A stretch of 64,000 nt of DNA from Streptomyces scopuliridis RB72 (GCF_000718095.1 NZ_JOEI01000025.1:24227-88226); one strand, 5' to 3'; numbered from the stretch's first letter, positions 10,439-19,461 are shown. Notes: generated from the letters alone by a model not told the origin. Translations and numbers: made by a program.

Positions 10439-11077
10439 ATGCCCTTCACCGTCCCGCTCCCCCGCGCCCCCCTCGAAGGGGGCCGCGCGCAGTGGCACGA
10501 GCACGCGCAGGACGCGCGGTCGTGCGCGCGCTGGTACGAGAAAGGGCTGGGCTGGGCGACCGTCGCGGGGCCGCCGCTCCATCTGCTCACCGGGCTGCGC
10601 TTCGACGTACTGGAGCTGCCCGCGGACGCGGGGGACGCCGTGCTGCGGCGGACCGGCGCGACGGGGCCGGTGGCGCTCCACGGGGAGCGGATGGCGTTTC
10701 TGGTGGCCGCGGGGAGCGCCGACGAAGTGCCGGGGCTGCTCGACTGGCTGGAGTGGGGCGCGATCGCCCTGGGCCTGACCGCGCTCGGCGCGGACGGACG
10801 GATGCCGGCCCCCGCACCGCCCCGGTGGCCGTGTGCCACCGCTGCCACTGCGCAGGGGGCCGCTGTCTGGCTGCGGCCCCCCGAGCCGGGACGCGAGGTG
10901 GAGCCGACACTGCCGGCGCTCGCACCGTTCGGGTACGGCGGCGGTGACGGGGGCAGCGGTGGGGGTGCCCCCGATCTCGTACGACTCGTGGACGCGGCGG
11001 CGACGGAGTGCCACCGGGCCCGTTTGCTGCGCAGAAATACTCTTCGTACGAGAACTCAGCCGTTGGCCTTCTCGTAG
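10439..11077 (+). CDS. Primase/polymerase-like N-terminal domain protein, probably inactive
   Basis: 212-residue protein conserved in Streptomyces between clpC and lsr2 and often named bifunctional DNA primase/polymerase. The recognisable part is LLTGLRFDVLELPADAG followed by a region ending LLDWLEWG. The family's catalytic DxD would be expected in the strand here reading FDVLELP, and it is absent, so polymerase activity is unlikely and the name is only a fold-level hint. A Gly-rich segment lies near the C-terminus. ATG at 10439 is chosen because conserved sequence begins just after; the ribosome site (GGGGAG, 11 nt away) is weak. Its last 22 bases overlap the 3' end of lsr2 on the other strand. 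Confidence 0.6.
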   Translation: MPFTVPLPRAPLEGGRAQWHEHAQDARSCARWYEKGLGWATVAGPPLHLLTGLRFDVLELPADAGDAVLRRTGATGPVALHGERMAFLVAAGSADEVPGLLDWLEWGAIALGLTALGADGRMPAPAPPRWPCATAATAQGAAVWLRPPEPGREVEPTLPALAPFGYGGGDGGSGGGAPDLVRLVDAAATECHRARLLRRNTLRTRTQPLAFS

Positions 11078-11391
11078 GCTTCACGGATCTCGGCGGGAAC
11101 ACGGCCGCGGTCGTTGACGCTGTAGCCGTTCTCCTTCGCCCACTTGCGGATTTCCGCGGTGTCCTTGTTACCGCCCGCGGCGACACGGCCCTTGCCACGG
11201 CTGCCCGCGGCGCGACCGCCGGTACGCCGGCCACCCTTGGTGTACGGATCGAGCAGACCCCGCAGCTTGTCCGCATTGGCGGTCGTGAGGTCAATCTCGT
11301 AGGTCTTGCCGTCCAGAGCGAACGTCACCGTCTCGTCCGCCTCGCCGCCGTCGAGGTCATCGACAAGAAGGACCTGAACCTTCTGTGCCAC
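11056..11391 (-). CDS. lsr2: Lsr2, nucleoid-associated silencing protein
   Basis: 111-residue histone-like protein that binds the minor groove of AT-rich DNA and silences horizontally acquired genes in actinobacteria. The N-terminal oligomerisation domain (residues 1-55) begins AQKVQVLLVDDLDGG; a basic Gly/Arg linker follows; the C-terminal domain carries KWAKENGYSVNDRGRVPAEI, where NDRGR provides the RGR AT-hook-like clamp. The start is GTG at 11391 with AAAGGAAAT upstream; an ATG five codons earlier lacks spacing. The upstream region is much richer in A/T than its surroundings, suggesting possible self-binding. It is downstream of the acetyltransferase gene but separated by 144 bp, so it probably has its own promoter. 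Confidence 0.95.
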   Translation of the reverse strand: MAQKVQVLLVDDLDGGEADETVTFALDGKTYEIDLTTANADKLRGLLDPYTKGGRRTGGRAAGSRGKGRVAAGGNKDTAEIRKWAKENGYSVNDRGRVPAEIREAYEKANG

Positions 11392-11535
11392 CGGATTTCC
11401 TTTCATCGAAAATGCAGTACGCGGAAAGGAAACCGCTTTTCTCAGGAAAACACAAACCCCCGGCAGAGGTTCAGTCCAGCGAGAACACGGGAAACGTGCG
11501 CGATTCGGACATAGGGTCTGGTGTCTTCCCGGCGA

Positions 11536-12075
11536 TCACAGGTGCAGAAGCATCCGGCTGTTGCCCAAGGTGTTCGGCTTCACCCGTTCGAGACCGAGGA
11601 ACTCGGCAACACCCTCGTCATAGGAACGCAGCAGCTCTCTGTACACATCTCCGTCGACCGGCGTCTCGCCGATCTCCACGAAGCCGCGCTTCGCGAAGAA
11701 CTCGACTTCGAAGGTGAGACAGAATACGCGCCGCACTCCGAGCCAGCGGGCGGTCTCCAGCAGCTTGTCCAGCAGTAGATGGCCGGCGCCGGTGCCCCTG
11801 ACCGCGGGATCCACCGCGAGTGTGCGCACTTCGGCGAGGTCTTCCCACATCACATGCAAGGCACCGCAGCCGATGACAGTCGCGTCCTCGTCGCGTTCCG
11901 CGACCCAGAACTCCTGGATGTCCTCGTAAAGCGTCACCGGCGCTTTGTCGAGCAGGATGCCTTCGCTCACGTAAGGGTCCACGAGACGGCGGACCGCCGG
12001 TACATCCCTGGTCCTGGCCCGTCTGACGGTGAGGGCATTTGCTTCGGCATTGGGATGCGGAACGGCTGACGGCAT
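11536..12075 (-). CDS. argA: Short N-acetylglutamate synthase (GNAT, ArgA type)
   Basis: 179-residue GNAT acetyltransferase. The acetyl-CoA pyrophosphate loop is seen in VDPAVRGTGAGHLLLDKLL. Sequence blocks EFWVAERDED, GCGALHVMWEDLAE, FEVEFFAKRGF and KPNTLGNSRMLL are those of the short actinobacterial amino-acid N-acetyltransferase typified by Mycobacterium tuberculosis Rv2747, which makes N-acetylglutamate for arginine synthesis without the kinase-like domain of classical ArgA. No other arginine gene is nearby, as is usual for this protein. It starts 9 bp after the BlaI-like gene ends, so the two are probably cotranscribed. The TTC-TCC-rich 3' end runs cleanly to a stop before the lsr2 promoter region. 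Confidence 0.85.
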   Translation of the reverse strand: MPSAVPHPNAEANALTVRRARTRDVPAVRRLVDPYVSEGILLDKAPVTLYEDIQEFWVAERDEDATVIGCGALHVMWEDLAEVRTLAVDPAVRGTGAGHLLLDKLLETARWLGVRRVFCLTFEVEFFAKRGFVEIGETPVDGDVYRELLRSYDEGVAEFLGLERVKPNTLGNSRMLLHL

Positions 12076-12084
12076 GACTGGACG

Positions 12085-12654
12085 CTATCGCCCCGACTCG
12101 CGCCCGGCGTCGGCGCCCTCGTCCGGCTCTTCGGACGCGTCCTGCTCTTGCGGCTCTTCCGGTTCTTCCCGGTCTTGTACGCCGGCGCCTTCGTTACTGA
12201 CCGTTTCCGTTTCCGTACTGATCGCTTCCGTATCAGCTTCTTCGGAAGCGGCTTCTTCCGTACGGTCGCCTTCCGGCCGGTCACCTTCCGGCCGGTCCCG
12301 GCGCACCAGGCGGACCGCGTCCTCCAGCGACTGGCGCTGCTCGGGCGACATCATGCCGAAGAAGGCCACAAGCGCGGCGGCGGGGTTGTCGCTCTTCGAC
12401 CAGGCTTCGTTCATCAGGGCCGCGGCGTAGGCGGCGCGGGTGGAGACCGCCGTATATCGATAGGCGCGGCCTTCGACTTCCCTGCGCACCCAGCCCTTCT
12501 GATGGAGATTGTCCATTACGGTCATGACGGTGGTGTAGGCGATGGACCGCTCCTGCTGAAGGTCTTCGAGGACTTCCCGGACGGTGACCGGACGGTTCCA
12601 TTGCCAGACGCGTGTCATGACGGCGTCTTCCAGGTCTCCCAATTGTCGGGGCAC
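12085..12654 (-). CDS. BlaI/MecI/CopY-family repressor with acidic tail
   Basis: 189 residues. Residues 1-80 form the winged helix of the family (LGDLEDAVMTRVW, TVREVLEDL, AYTTVMTVMDNLHQKGWVRR), residues 80-125 the dimerisation helices (FFGMMSPEQRQSLEDAVRLV). About 60 further residues are an Asp/Glu-rich, low-complexity tail with a tandem RPEGD repeat, which the family normally lacks. Classical BlaI is cleaved by a neighbouring BlaR1 metalloprotease; no such gene lies here, so inactivation must differ. GTG start at 12654 with GGTGG ahead. It appears to lead a two-gene unit with argA. Confidence 0.85.
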   Translation of the reverse strand: MPRQLGDLEDAVMTRVWQWNRPVTVREVLEDLQQERSIAYTTVMTVMDNLHQKGWVRREVEGRAYRYTAVSTRAAYAAALMNEAWSKSDNPAAALVAFFGMMSPEQRQSLEDAVRLVRRDRPEGDRPEGDRTEEAASEEADTEAISTETETVSNEGAGVQDREEPEEPQEQDASEEPDEGADAGRESGR

Positions 12655-12701
12655 AGCGCCACCATAGTGCGAGATGTCCGAATGGCCGGTTATTGACGTA
12701 A

Positions 12702-12738
12702 CAAAAAGGACGTACGACTGGATTCAGTCGTACGTCCT
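12702..12738 (-). terminator. Intrinsic terminator after small membrane protein gene
   Basis: Perfect 14-bp arms (AGGACGTACGACTG at 12707-12720 and its complement at 12725-12738) with a 4-nt loop. Read on the minus strand the stem is followed by TTTTTGT, a classical U-tract, rare in this genome. It ends the transcript of the 62-residue protein gene. Confidence 0.88.
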
Positions 12739-12775
12739 GGTCATATGTTGAGCGCGTGTGCTGAGCGCGTGTACC

Positions 12776-12964
12776 TCAGGCGCTGTGCGGGTCCGCGGTA
12801 CGGGCCTGCTGCTGGGCGGCGTCCGCGCGGGCCATCGCCGCGTCGACGGCGGCGTCCTCCTTGGACTTGTTCGGACCGCCCTGGCTCTTGACGATCGTCA
12901 CGACCAGGCCGATGAAGAAGGCGGCCATCACCACGGGGGGCAGGAGCGCGGATACGTAGTCCAT
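12776..12964 (-). CDS. Small single-span membrane protein
   Basis: 62 residues: a short N-terminus, one membrane helix (LPPVVMAAFFIGLVVTIV, about residues 8-25), then a charged Ala/Asp/Gln-rich cytoplasmic tail. It is of a type conserved in Streptomyces at this position but I know of no function. It begins 14 bp after the stop of the upstream 209-residue gene, so the two are likely an operon, and it is followed at once by a strong intrinsic terminator. Confidence 0.75.
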   Translation of the reverse strand: MDYVSALLPPVVMAAFFIGLVVTIVKSQGGPNKSKEDAAVDAAMARADAAQQQARTADPHSA

Positions 12965-12978
12965 GGCGACCAGAGTAG

Positions 12979-13608
12979 CTATCCGGCGGCGCGCTCCTCC
13001 GGCGGGGGCGCGGGTCGGCGGCGTGGCGGGAAGACCTCGGACGGCTTGGGCATCGGCCGGTCCTTCTCGGGGCGCTCGGGCCGGCGGGGCTCGTGGGGCT
13101 CGCGCGGCTTACGGGGCTCACGGGGCTCCTTGGCCGGTTCGTCGGCGGCGCGCCCGCCGGGGAGCGCGAGGAGACGGGTGCGGGGAGCGGGGGCCATGGC
13201 GGCGGGAACGCCGGTCAGATGGGCGCGTACCGACCGGTCCGCGAGCCGCCGGCAGCGGTCGAGCAGGGCCGCCGCCACTGGATTGCCGCGCAGGGCGCGC
13301 AGCGCCGCGAGATCGTCGGGCCGGGGGCGGTAGCCGGCCGCCAGGGCGTCCTGGAGCAGCTCCAGATAGCCCGTGAGGGACCCGGGAAGTGCTTCCCGGT
13401 ACCTCGCGAGGTCGGCCTGGAGAAAGGCCCGCAGACGCCCGGCCTCGCGCACCGCCTCGTCCACGGACTCGGCGAGGGCCAGGTAGGCCCGGACGTCCTC
13501 GTTCGGGAGCGGGGCGGGATGGAGGGCGACGGCGAGGGCACGTCGGAGCACACTCAGCTCGTCGGCACCGAAGGCCATGCCGCCGCGGGATCCGTATGGC
13601 GTGGGCAT
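12979..13608 (-). CDS. Conserved actinobacterial protein of unknown function
   Basis: 209 residues, no signal peptide or membrane helix. Residues 15-140 are helical with many Leu, Ala and Arg (ELSVLRRALAVALHPAPLPN, DEAVREAGRLRAFLQADLAR). The last 60 residues are a low-complexity Pro/Arg/Glu tail with repeated KPREPHEP-like units. I do not recognise a named domain. ATG at 13608 is taken as start because the next in-frame Met upstream lies in sequence without coding character; ATG at the MAFGADEL position (13578) is an alternative and no clear ribosome site decides it. Probably cotranscribed with the small membrane protein downstream. Confidence 0.6.
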   Translation of the reverse strand: MPTPYGSRGGMAFGADELSVLRRALAVALHPAPLPNEDVRAYLALAESVDEAVREAGRLRAFLQADLARYREALPGSLTGYLELLQDALAAGYRPRPDDLAALRALRGNPVAAALLDRCRRLADRSVRAHLTGVPAAMAPAPRTRLLALPGGRAADEPAKEPREPRKPREPHEPRRPERPEKDRPMPKPSEVFPPRRRPAPPPEERAAG

Positions 13609-13750
13609 GCGGCGACAGTACGCGCCAAAGGGACAAAATCGGCTTAACACCCCTCTTCTGGCGCGGCCCGCCCGCCGAACGAGGGACCGGCGAACGAGGG
13701 ACGCCGGTGCTCCCCGCCCTCGCGCCGCCTGCCCTGGTGGGCCCGCGTGC

Positions 13751-14548
13751 TCACATACGCGAGACGTTGCGCTCGTACACCAGGCGCAGCCCGATCAGGG
13801 TGAGCCAGGGCTCGTGCTCGTCGATCACGGACGCCTCGCCCAGCACCATGGGGGCCAGGCCGCCGGTCGCGATCACCGTGACCTCCTCGGGGTCCTCGGC
13901 CAGCTCGCGCGCCATCCGTGCCACCACCCCGTCGACCTGGCCGGCGAAGCCGTACAGGATGCCCGACTGCATCGCCTCGACCGTGTTCTTGCCGATCACG
14001 CTGCGCGGCCTGGCCAGCTCGATCTTGCGGAGCTGGGCGCCCTTGACGCCGAGCGCCTCGACGGAGATCTCGATGCCGGGGGCGATGACTCCGCCCGCGT
14101 ACTCGCCGCGCGCGCTGACCGCGTCGAAGGTCGTCGCCGTACCGAAGTCGACGACGATCGCCGGGCCGCCGTACAGCTCGACCGCCGCGACCGCGTTGAT
14201 GATGCGGTCGGCGCCGACCTCCTTGGGGTTGTCCATCAGGATCGGCACGCCCGTCTTGATACCGGGCTCCACAAGGACGGCGGGGACGTCGCCGTAGTAG
14301 CGGCGGGTCACCTCGCGCAGTTCGTGCAGGACGGACGGGACCGTCGAGCAGATCGCGATCCCCTCGATGCCGTCGCCCAGTTCCTCGCCGAGCAGCGGGT
14401 GCATCCCCATCAGTCCCTGGAGGAGCACGGCGAGTTCGTCGGCGGTGCGGCGGGCGTCGGTGGAGATGCGCCAGTGCTCGACGATCTCCTCGCCGTCGAA
14501 CAGGCCGAGGACGGTATGGGTGTTGCCGACGTCGATGGTGAGCAGCAT
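13751..14548 (-). CDS. coaX: Type III pantothenate kinase
   Basis: 265-residue ASKHA-fold kinase that phosphorylates pantothenate with ATP, the first step from vitamin B5 to coenzyme A. Phosphate-binding motif MLLTIDVGNTHTVLGLFDG, and conserved blocks GADRIINAVAA and VVDFGTATTFD are all present. Its start overlaps the nadC stop by one base (TGATG at 14546-14550), so it is the last gene of a coupled series DUF2520 - panC - nadB - nadC - coaX. With panC in the same unit, pantothenate is made and used from one transcript, alongside NAD synthesis. Confidence 0.95.
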   Translation of the reverse strand: MLLTIDVGNTHTVLGLFDGEEIVEHWRISTDARRTADELAVLLQGLMGMHPLLGEELGDGIEGIAICSTVPSVLHELREVTRRYYGDVPAVLVEPGIKTGVPILMDNPKEVGADRIINAVAAVELYGGPAIVVDFGTATTFDAVSARGEYAGGVIAPGIEISVEALGVKGAQLRKIELARPRSVIGKNTVEAMQSGILYGFAGQVDGVVARMARELAEDPEEVTVIATGGLAPMVLGEASVIDEHEPWLTLIGLRLVYERNVSRM

Positions 14549-15594
14549 CAGGCGCCGGCCTCTCGCAGGTCGAGGCCGATGTCGAGGATCGGGGAGGAGT
14601 GGGTGAGCGCCCCGACCGCGAGGAAGTCGACGCCCGTCTCCGCGTAGGCGCGCGCGTTGCCGAGGACGAGCCGGCCCGAGGACTCCAGGACCGCGCGGCC
14701 CGCGACGATACCCACGGCCTCCGCCGTCTCGGCCGGGGTGAAGTTGTCCAGCAGGATCAGATCGGCGCCCGCGTCCAGGACTTCGCGGACCTGGTGGAGG
14801 GTGTCGGCCTCGACCTCGATCGGTACGTCGGGGAACCGTTCACGTACGGCCCTGAACGCCTCGGCGACGCCGCCCGCCGCGACGACGTGGTTGTCCTTCA
14901 CCAGGGCCGCGTCGGAGAGCGACATCCGGTGGTTGACCCCGCCGCCGCAGCGCACCGCGTACTTCTCCAGGGCGCGCAGCCCCGGGGTGGTCTTGCGGGT
15001 GTCGCGGACCTTGGCGCCGGTGCCTTCGAGTACGTCGGCCCAGGCGCGCGTGGCGGTCGCGATGCCGGAGAGCCGGCACAGCAGGTTGAGCGCGCTGCGC
15101 TCGGCGGTGAGCAGATCGCGGGTGCGCGTGGTGACGCTCAGCAGCTTCTGGCCGGCCTCGACGCGGTCGCCGTCGGCGACATGGCGCTCGACGGCGAACT
15201 CCTCCGTACAGACGAGGGAGAGCACCGCCTCGGCGATGTGCAGGCCCGCGACCGTACCGCTCTCGCGCGCGGTGAAGTCGCCGGTGGCGACGGCGTCCTC
15301 GGGGACGGTCGCGACGGTCGTCACGTCCACGCCGTGGTCGAGGTCCTCGGCGACGGCGACATGCGCGATGTCCTCGACCTGGACGGGGTCCAGGCCCGCT
15401 TCAGCGAGCAGCTTGGCGAGCGCGGGGTCGAGGCCGCACTCCAGATCGTCGGGTCCGTAGCCCTCCTCGCCGGCGGAGCAGCCGCAGCCGTCGCCGCAGC
15501 CGCCCTGGGGGGCCGGCGCCGCGGCCGGGGCGCCGATCTGGATGAGCGGTACGTCCACGGGCTCGGGGCGCGGACTGTCTTCGGGCGTGCTCAC
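14548..15594 (-). CDS. nadC: Quinolinate phosphoribosyltransferase with Cys-rich extension
   Basis: 348-residue enzyme that joins quinolinate and PRPP to nicotinate mononucleotide, releasing CO2, in de novo NAD synthesis. The core (from about residue 60) contains LNLLCRLSGIATAT, RDTRKTTPGLRALEKYAV with the substrate-binding RKTTPG and GGVNHRMSL, and LLDNFTP. A 60-residue N-terminal extension not needed for catalysis carries Cys33, Cys37 and Cys39 (GGCGDGCGCSAGEE) and Cys53. The GTG at 15594 starts 2 bp after the nadB stop, with GGGAG inside nadB. No nadA is in this window, so quinolinate synthase must be encoded elsewhere. Confidence 0.93.
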   Translation of the reverse strand: MSTPEDSPRPEPVDVPLIQIGAPAAAPAPQGGCGDGCGCSAGEEGYGPDDLECGLDPALAKLLAEAGLDPVQVEDIAHVAVAEDLDHGVDVTTVATVPEDAVATGDFTARESGTVAGLHIAEAVLSLVCTEEFAVERHVADGDRVEAGQKLLSVTTRTRDLLTAERSALNLLCRLSGIATATRAWADVLEGTGAKVRDTRKTTPGLRALEKYAVRCGGGVNHRMSLSDAALVKDNHVVAAGGVAEAFRAVRERFPDVPIEVEADTLHQVREVLDAGADLILLDNFTPAETAEAVGIVAGRAVLESSGRLVLGNARAYAETGVDFLAVGALTHSSPILDIGLDLREAGA

Positions 15595-15596
15595 GG

Positions 15597-17402
15597 TTAC
15601 GGCTCCCTGGGGGCGTCGGCGGGGGGTGGGGACGTGGGGCGGCCGGCCGCGGCGGGGGCCACGGGGCCGGGGTCCACGGGCGGGAACGCGGCCGTCGCGG
15701 TGCGGCGCAGTACCGGCCGGCGGTCGGGCGTCAGGCTGATGACGAGATGGCGGGCCCAGTCGGTGTCGTCGCGCTCCGGACGGTCCTCGCGCCAGTGGCA
15801 GCCGCGGGTCTCCTCGCGCTCCAGGGCGGCGGCGACCAGGACCCGGGCGACGCAGAGCAGATTCGACGTCTCCCAGGATTCGACGCCGGGGACGGCCGCC
15901 TTTCCGGGGCCGGAGCCGTCCTGGTCCTGGGCCTGCCGCGCCTGCTCGTACACGGTCTCCAGGGCCGCCGCGGCGGTGCCCAGGCTGCCGGCGGATCTGA
16001 GCACGCCCGCGCCCTCGGACATGATCCGCTGGATCGCGGCGCGGGCCTCGGGGGCGATGAGCGGCAGCGGGACGGTGCCCGCCGGTTCGGCGGGGAGGGC
16101 GGCGGGGTCGGCCGGCGCCGCGGGGCGCGGTGCGGCCGTGCTGTCCGCCATGCCGCCCGCCGCGATGTCCGCCGCTATGCGTTCCGCGAAGACCAGTCCC
16201 TCCAGGAGGGAGTTGGAGGCCAGCCGGTTCGCGCCGTGGACGCCCGTGCAGGCGACCTCGCCGCACGCGTACAGCCCCGGTACGGTCGTCCGCCCGCGCA
16301 GATCCGTACGGACTCCGCCCGACGCGTAGTGGGCGGCGGGCGCCACCGGGACGGGCTCCGTGACCGGGTCGATGCCGTGCGCCCGGCAGGCCGCCAGGAT
16401 CGTGGGGAAGCGGGTCTCCCACATCGCGGCGCCGAAGTGCCTGGCGTCCAGATACATGTGCTCGGCGCCCTGCTCCCGCATCCGGCGCGTGATCGCCTTG
16501 GCGACGATGTCGCGCGGGGCCAGCTCCGCCAGTTCGTGCTGTCCGAGCATGAACCGGACGCCGTCGGCGTCGACGAGATGGGCTCCCTCGCCCCGTACCG
16601 CCTCGGAGACCAGCGGCTGCTGGCCCTCGGCGCCGGTGCCGAGGAAGAGGACCGTCGGGTGGAACTGGACGAACTCCAGGTCGGAGACCTCCGCGCCCGC
16701 CCGCAGCGCCAGCGCCACCCCGTCGCCCGTGGAGACCGCCGGGTTGGTCGTCGCGGAGAAGACCTGTCCCATGCCGCCGGTGGCCAGGATCACCGCGGGG
16801 GCGCGGACCGCGCCGACGCCGTCGTGCTGGCCCTCGCCCATCACATGGAGGGTGACGCCGGACGTACGGCCGCGCTCGTCCGTCAGCAGATCCAGGACCA
16901 GCGCGTTCTCGACCGTACGGAGCGCGGCGTCGCGGACCGCCTCGACCAGGGCGCGGGAGATCTCGACGCCGGTCGCGTCGCCTCCCGCGTGGGCGATACG
17001 GCGCCGGTGGTGGCCGCCCTCACGGGTGAGCTGGAGCTCGCCGGTGGCGGAGGTGTCGAAGTGCGCGCCGGTGCCGATGAGCCGGCGTACGGCCGCGGGG
17101 CCCTCGGTGACGAGGGTGCGGACCGCTTCCTCGTCGCACAGGCCCGCGCCCGCGACGAGGGTGTCCGCCAGATGCTGTTCGGGGGTGTCGCCCTCGCCGA
17201 GCGCCGCGGCGATGCCGCCCTGCGCCCAGCGCGTGGAGCCGTCGTCGAGCCGGGCCTTGGTGACGACGACCGTACGGAGCCCGGCGGCGGTGCAGCGCAG
17301 GGCCGCGGTGAGACCGGCGACGCCGGAGCCGACCACCACGACATCGGCGTCGATGGCCCAGCCGGGTGCGGGGGCGGTCAGCCGTATACCGGTTCCGGTC
17401 AC
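15597..17402 (-). CDS. nadB: L-aspartate oxidase
   Basis: 601-residue FAD enzyme oxidising L-aspartate to iminoaspartate, the first step of de novo NAD synthesis. FAD dinucleotide-binding motif [14 protein letters not shown] at residues 21-34, flavin region [13 protein letters not shown] and substrate region THYASGGV-like [17 protein letters not shown] mark the succinate dehydrogenase/aspartate oxidase family. An Ala/Pro-rich insert of about 30 residues ([18 protein letters not shown]) precedes the C-terminal helical domain. GTG start at 17402 overlaps the panC stop (GTGA), giving tight coupling. The last 25 residues are a Pro-rich tail. Confidence 0.94.
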   Translation of the reverse strand: MTGTGIRLTAPAPGWAIDADVVVVGSGVAGLTAALRCTAAGLRTVVVTKARLDDGSTRWAQGGIAAALGEGDTPEQHLADTLVAGAGLCDEEAVRTLVTEGPAAVRRLIGTGAHFDTSATGELQLTREGGHHRRRIAHAGGDATGVEISRALVEAVRDAALRTVENALVLDLLTDERGRTSGVTLHVMGEGQHDGVGAVRAPAVILATGGMGQVFSATTNPAVSTGDGVALALRAGAEVSDLEFVQFHPTVLFLGTGAEGQQPLVSEAVRGEGAHLVDADGVRFMLGQHELAELAPRDIVAKAITRRMREQGAEHMYLDARHFGAAMWETRFPTILAACRAHGIDPVTEPVPVAPAAHYASGGVRTDLRGRTTVPGLYACGEVACTGVHGANRLASNSLLEGLVFAERIAADIAAGGMADSTAAPRPAAPADPAALPAEPAGTVPLPLIAPEARAAIQRIMSEGAGVLRSAGSLGTAAAALETVYEQARQAQDQDGSGPGKAAVPGVESWETSNLLCVARVLVAAALEREETRGCHWREDRPERDDTDWARHLVISLTPDRRPVLRRTATAAFPPVDPGPVAPAAAGRPTSPPPADAPREP

Positions 17403-18418
17403 TGGGAGGCTCCGAAGGTCAGCGGGATGTTGTCGATCAGCCGCGTGGCACCGACGCGCGCGGCGACGGCGAGGACCGCCTCGCCGGCGTGGTCGTCGGG
17501 GACCTCGGTGAAGTCGGCGGGGTCGACAAGGGCGAGATAGTCGAGGGTCAGCGGAGGTACGGTCCTGGCCGCCTGGTCGAGGACGGCGCGGGCCGCGGCC
17601 CGTACCCCGTCGGCCCCGTTCCAGTCCTCGCCGGCGCTGCCCGCGGCGGCCACCGCGTGGGCGTCGGCCGCGAGCCGGGCCTCGCCGAGGGCCGAGAGCG
17701 CGGCGGCCCGCGCGCCGGGTGTGGGCGCGTACTCGGCGCGGGCGCGCAGGGCCTGCTGGGCGCCGAGCCGGTCGCGGGCGGCGAACAGGGCCCGGGAGAG
17801 CGCGAGGGCGGTGCGGCGCTCGGGGACGGAGAGATAGCGGTTACGGCTGGAGAGCGCGAGACCGTCGTCGGCACGGACCGTCGGTACGCCGACGATCTCG
17901 GCCGGGAAGTTCAGATCACGGGCCATCCGGCGGACCAGGGCGAGCTGCTGGGCGTCCTTCTGGCCGAAGAAGGCGGCATCGGCCCGGGTGAGGTGGAGCA
18001 GCTTGGCGACGACGGTCAGCACGCCGTCGAAGTGCCCGGGGCGCGAGGCGCCTTCCAGGCGCGCGCCCATGGGGCCCGCGGTGATCGTGACCTGGGGGGC
18101 GCCGCCGGGGTAGACCTCGTCGGCCGACGGCGCGAAGACGGCGTCGGCGCCCGCCTCCGCGGCGGTCTTCAGATCGGTTTCGAGCGTGCGCGGATAGCGC
18201 TCCAGGTCCTCGCCGGCGCCGAACTGGAGCGGGTTGACGAAGACGGTGACCACGACGAACCCGTCGGGTCCGGCATGGGCGCGGGCGGCCCGTACGAGGC
18301 TCGCGTGCCCGTCGTGGAGCGCGCCCATGGTCATCACCACCGCGATACGGCCGGGTGCCGGGCGCCTCTCCAGGAGGCGGTCGAGGTCCGCGCGCGTGGG
18401 GGCGAGTTCGAGGCTCAT
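17399..18418 (-). CDS. panC: Pantothenate synthetase
   Basis: 339-residue ligase condensing pantoate and beta-alanine with ATP. The nucleotidyltransferase motif [14 protein letters not shown] (HIGH-like), [28 protein letters not shown], and KMSKS-like LSSRNRYLS are present. The ATG at 18418 places the motif about 28 residues in, normal for the family. An ATG at 18511 would overlap the upstream stop (ATGA) and add 31 charged residues with a short EEDR repeat; that overlap makes it a serious alternative start. A longer, Ala-rich C-terminal part is usual in Streptomyces. Cotranscribed with nadB, nadC and coaX. Confidence 0.93.
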   Translation of the reverse strand: MSLELAPTRADLDRLLERRPAPGRIAVVMTMGALHDGHASLVRAARAHAGPDGFVVVTVFVNPLQFGAGEDLERYPRTLETDLKTAAEAGADAVFAPSADEVYPGGAPQVTITAGPMGARLEGASRPGHFDGVLTVVAKLLHLTRADAAFFGQKDAQQLALVRRMARDLNFPAEIVGVPTVRADDGLALSSRNRYLSVPERRTALALSRALFAARDRLGAQQALRARAEYAPTPGARAAALSALGEARLAADAHAVAAAGSAGEDWNGADGVRAAARAVLDQAARTVPPLTLDYLALVDPADFTEVPDDHAGEAVLAVAARVGATRLIDNIPLTFGASQ

Positions 18419-18507
18419 CGGATGGTCTCCACGTCTCCAGGATGCGCGTGTCCGGTCCTCTTCGACGCGGTCCTCTTCGAGATGCGCGTCAGGATGCGTA
18501 CGCGTGG

Positions 18508-19461
18508 TCATCGGGTGCCCCCGGCGCCGTCCCCGCGCGCGTCCCCGAGGGTGTCGCTTCCGGCGAGGACGTCGAGGAGGTCCTCCGCGAGCTCGGGCTT
18601 GAGCAGACCGTGCGCCAGCGCCCGGTCGGCGGTCGTACGGGCCATCGCGAGATACCCCGCCACGGCGCCGGGCGCGTGCGCGCGCAACTCGGCGACATGC
18701 GCGGCGACCGTACCCGCGTCCCCGCGCGCGACCGGCCCGGTGAGGGCCGCGTCCCCGGAACGCAGCGCGTTGTCCAGGGCGGCGCCGAGCAGTGGGCCGA
18801 GCATCCGGTCGGGTGCTTCGACCCCGGCGGTGCGCAGCAGCTCCATCGACTGGGCGACCAGCGTGACCAGGTGGTTCGCGCCCAGGGCCAGGGCCGCGTG
18901 GTAGAGCGGACGCGACTCCTCCGCGATCCACTCGGGCTCGCCGCCCATCTCGATGACCAGCGCCTCGGCGGCCAGTCGCAGCTCCTCGGGCGCGGTGACG
19001 CCGAAAGAGCAGCCGGCCAGCCGCTGGACGTCCACCGAGGTGCCGGTGAAGGTCATCGCGGGGTGCAGGGCGAGCGGCAGGGCGCCGGCACGGAGGGCCG
19101 GGTCGAGCACCTTCGCGCCGTACCGCCCCGAGGTGTGCACGAGCAGCTGTCCCGGCCGTACGGCACCGGTCTCGGCGAGCCCCTCGACCAGCCCGGGCAG
19201 GGCGTCGTCGGGAACGGTCAGCAGCACCAGATCGGCGCGGGCGAGGACTTCGGCGGGGGTGACGATCGGGATGTCGGGCAGCAGCGCCGCCGCCCTCCGT
19301 ACCGAGGCGTCCGAAACGCCCGAGACGGCGACCGGACGGTGCCCGGCGAGCCGCAGGGACGCGGCCAGGGCGGGGCCGACACGGCCGGCTCCGACGACGC
19401 CGACCGTGAGCCGCGCGGGGCGGTCCCGGGGATCGAAGGGTTCCTGTGCTGTTGGGTTCAC
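18508..19461 (-). CDS. Rossmann-like / DUF2520 oxidoreductase, candidate ketopantoate reductase
   Basis: 317 residues. An N-terminal NAD(P)-binding Rossmann fold with [17 protein letters not shown] at about residues 20-36, then a helical DUF2520 domain ([30 protein letters not shown]). This resembles the 6-phosphogluconate dehydrogenase superfamily to which ketopantoate reductases belong. It heads the operon with panC, and its product would be pantoate, the panC substrate, so a ketopantoate reductase role is plausible but not shown by the sequence. GTG at 19461 has GGAAGG upstream; an ATG at 19515 is a weaker option. Confidence 0.8.
   Translation of the reverse strand: MNPTAQEPFDPRDRPARLTVGVVGAGRVGPALAASLRLAGHRPVAVSGVSDASVRRAAALLPDIPIVTPAEVLARADLVLLTVPDDALPGLVEGLAETGAVRPGQLLVHTSGRYGAKVLDPALRAGALPLALHPAMTFTGTSVDVQRLAGCSFGVTAPEELRLAAEALVIEMGGEPEWIAEESRPLYHAALALGANHLVTLVAQSMELLRTAGVEAPDRMLGPLLGAALDNALRSGDAALTGPVARGDAGTVAAHVAELRAHAPGAVAGYLAMARTTADRALAHGLLKPELAEDLLDVLAGSDTLGDARGDGAGGTR

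Noticed and set aside
15600..16422. N-terminal extension of nadC running antisense-frame through nadB
   Set aside because: The frame is open for 276 codons before the GTG at 15594, but that part is Arg/Gly-rich noise overlapping nadB; the enzyme begins at the GTG with a ribosome site.
18419..18511. ATG at 18511 as the panC start
   Set aside because: It overlaps the upstream stop by ATGA, which favours it, but adds 31 non-conserved charged residues; the ATG at 18418 gives the normal family N-terminus. Left open in the panC entry.
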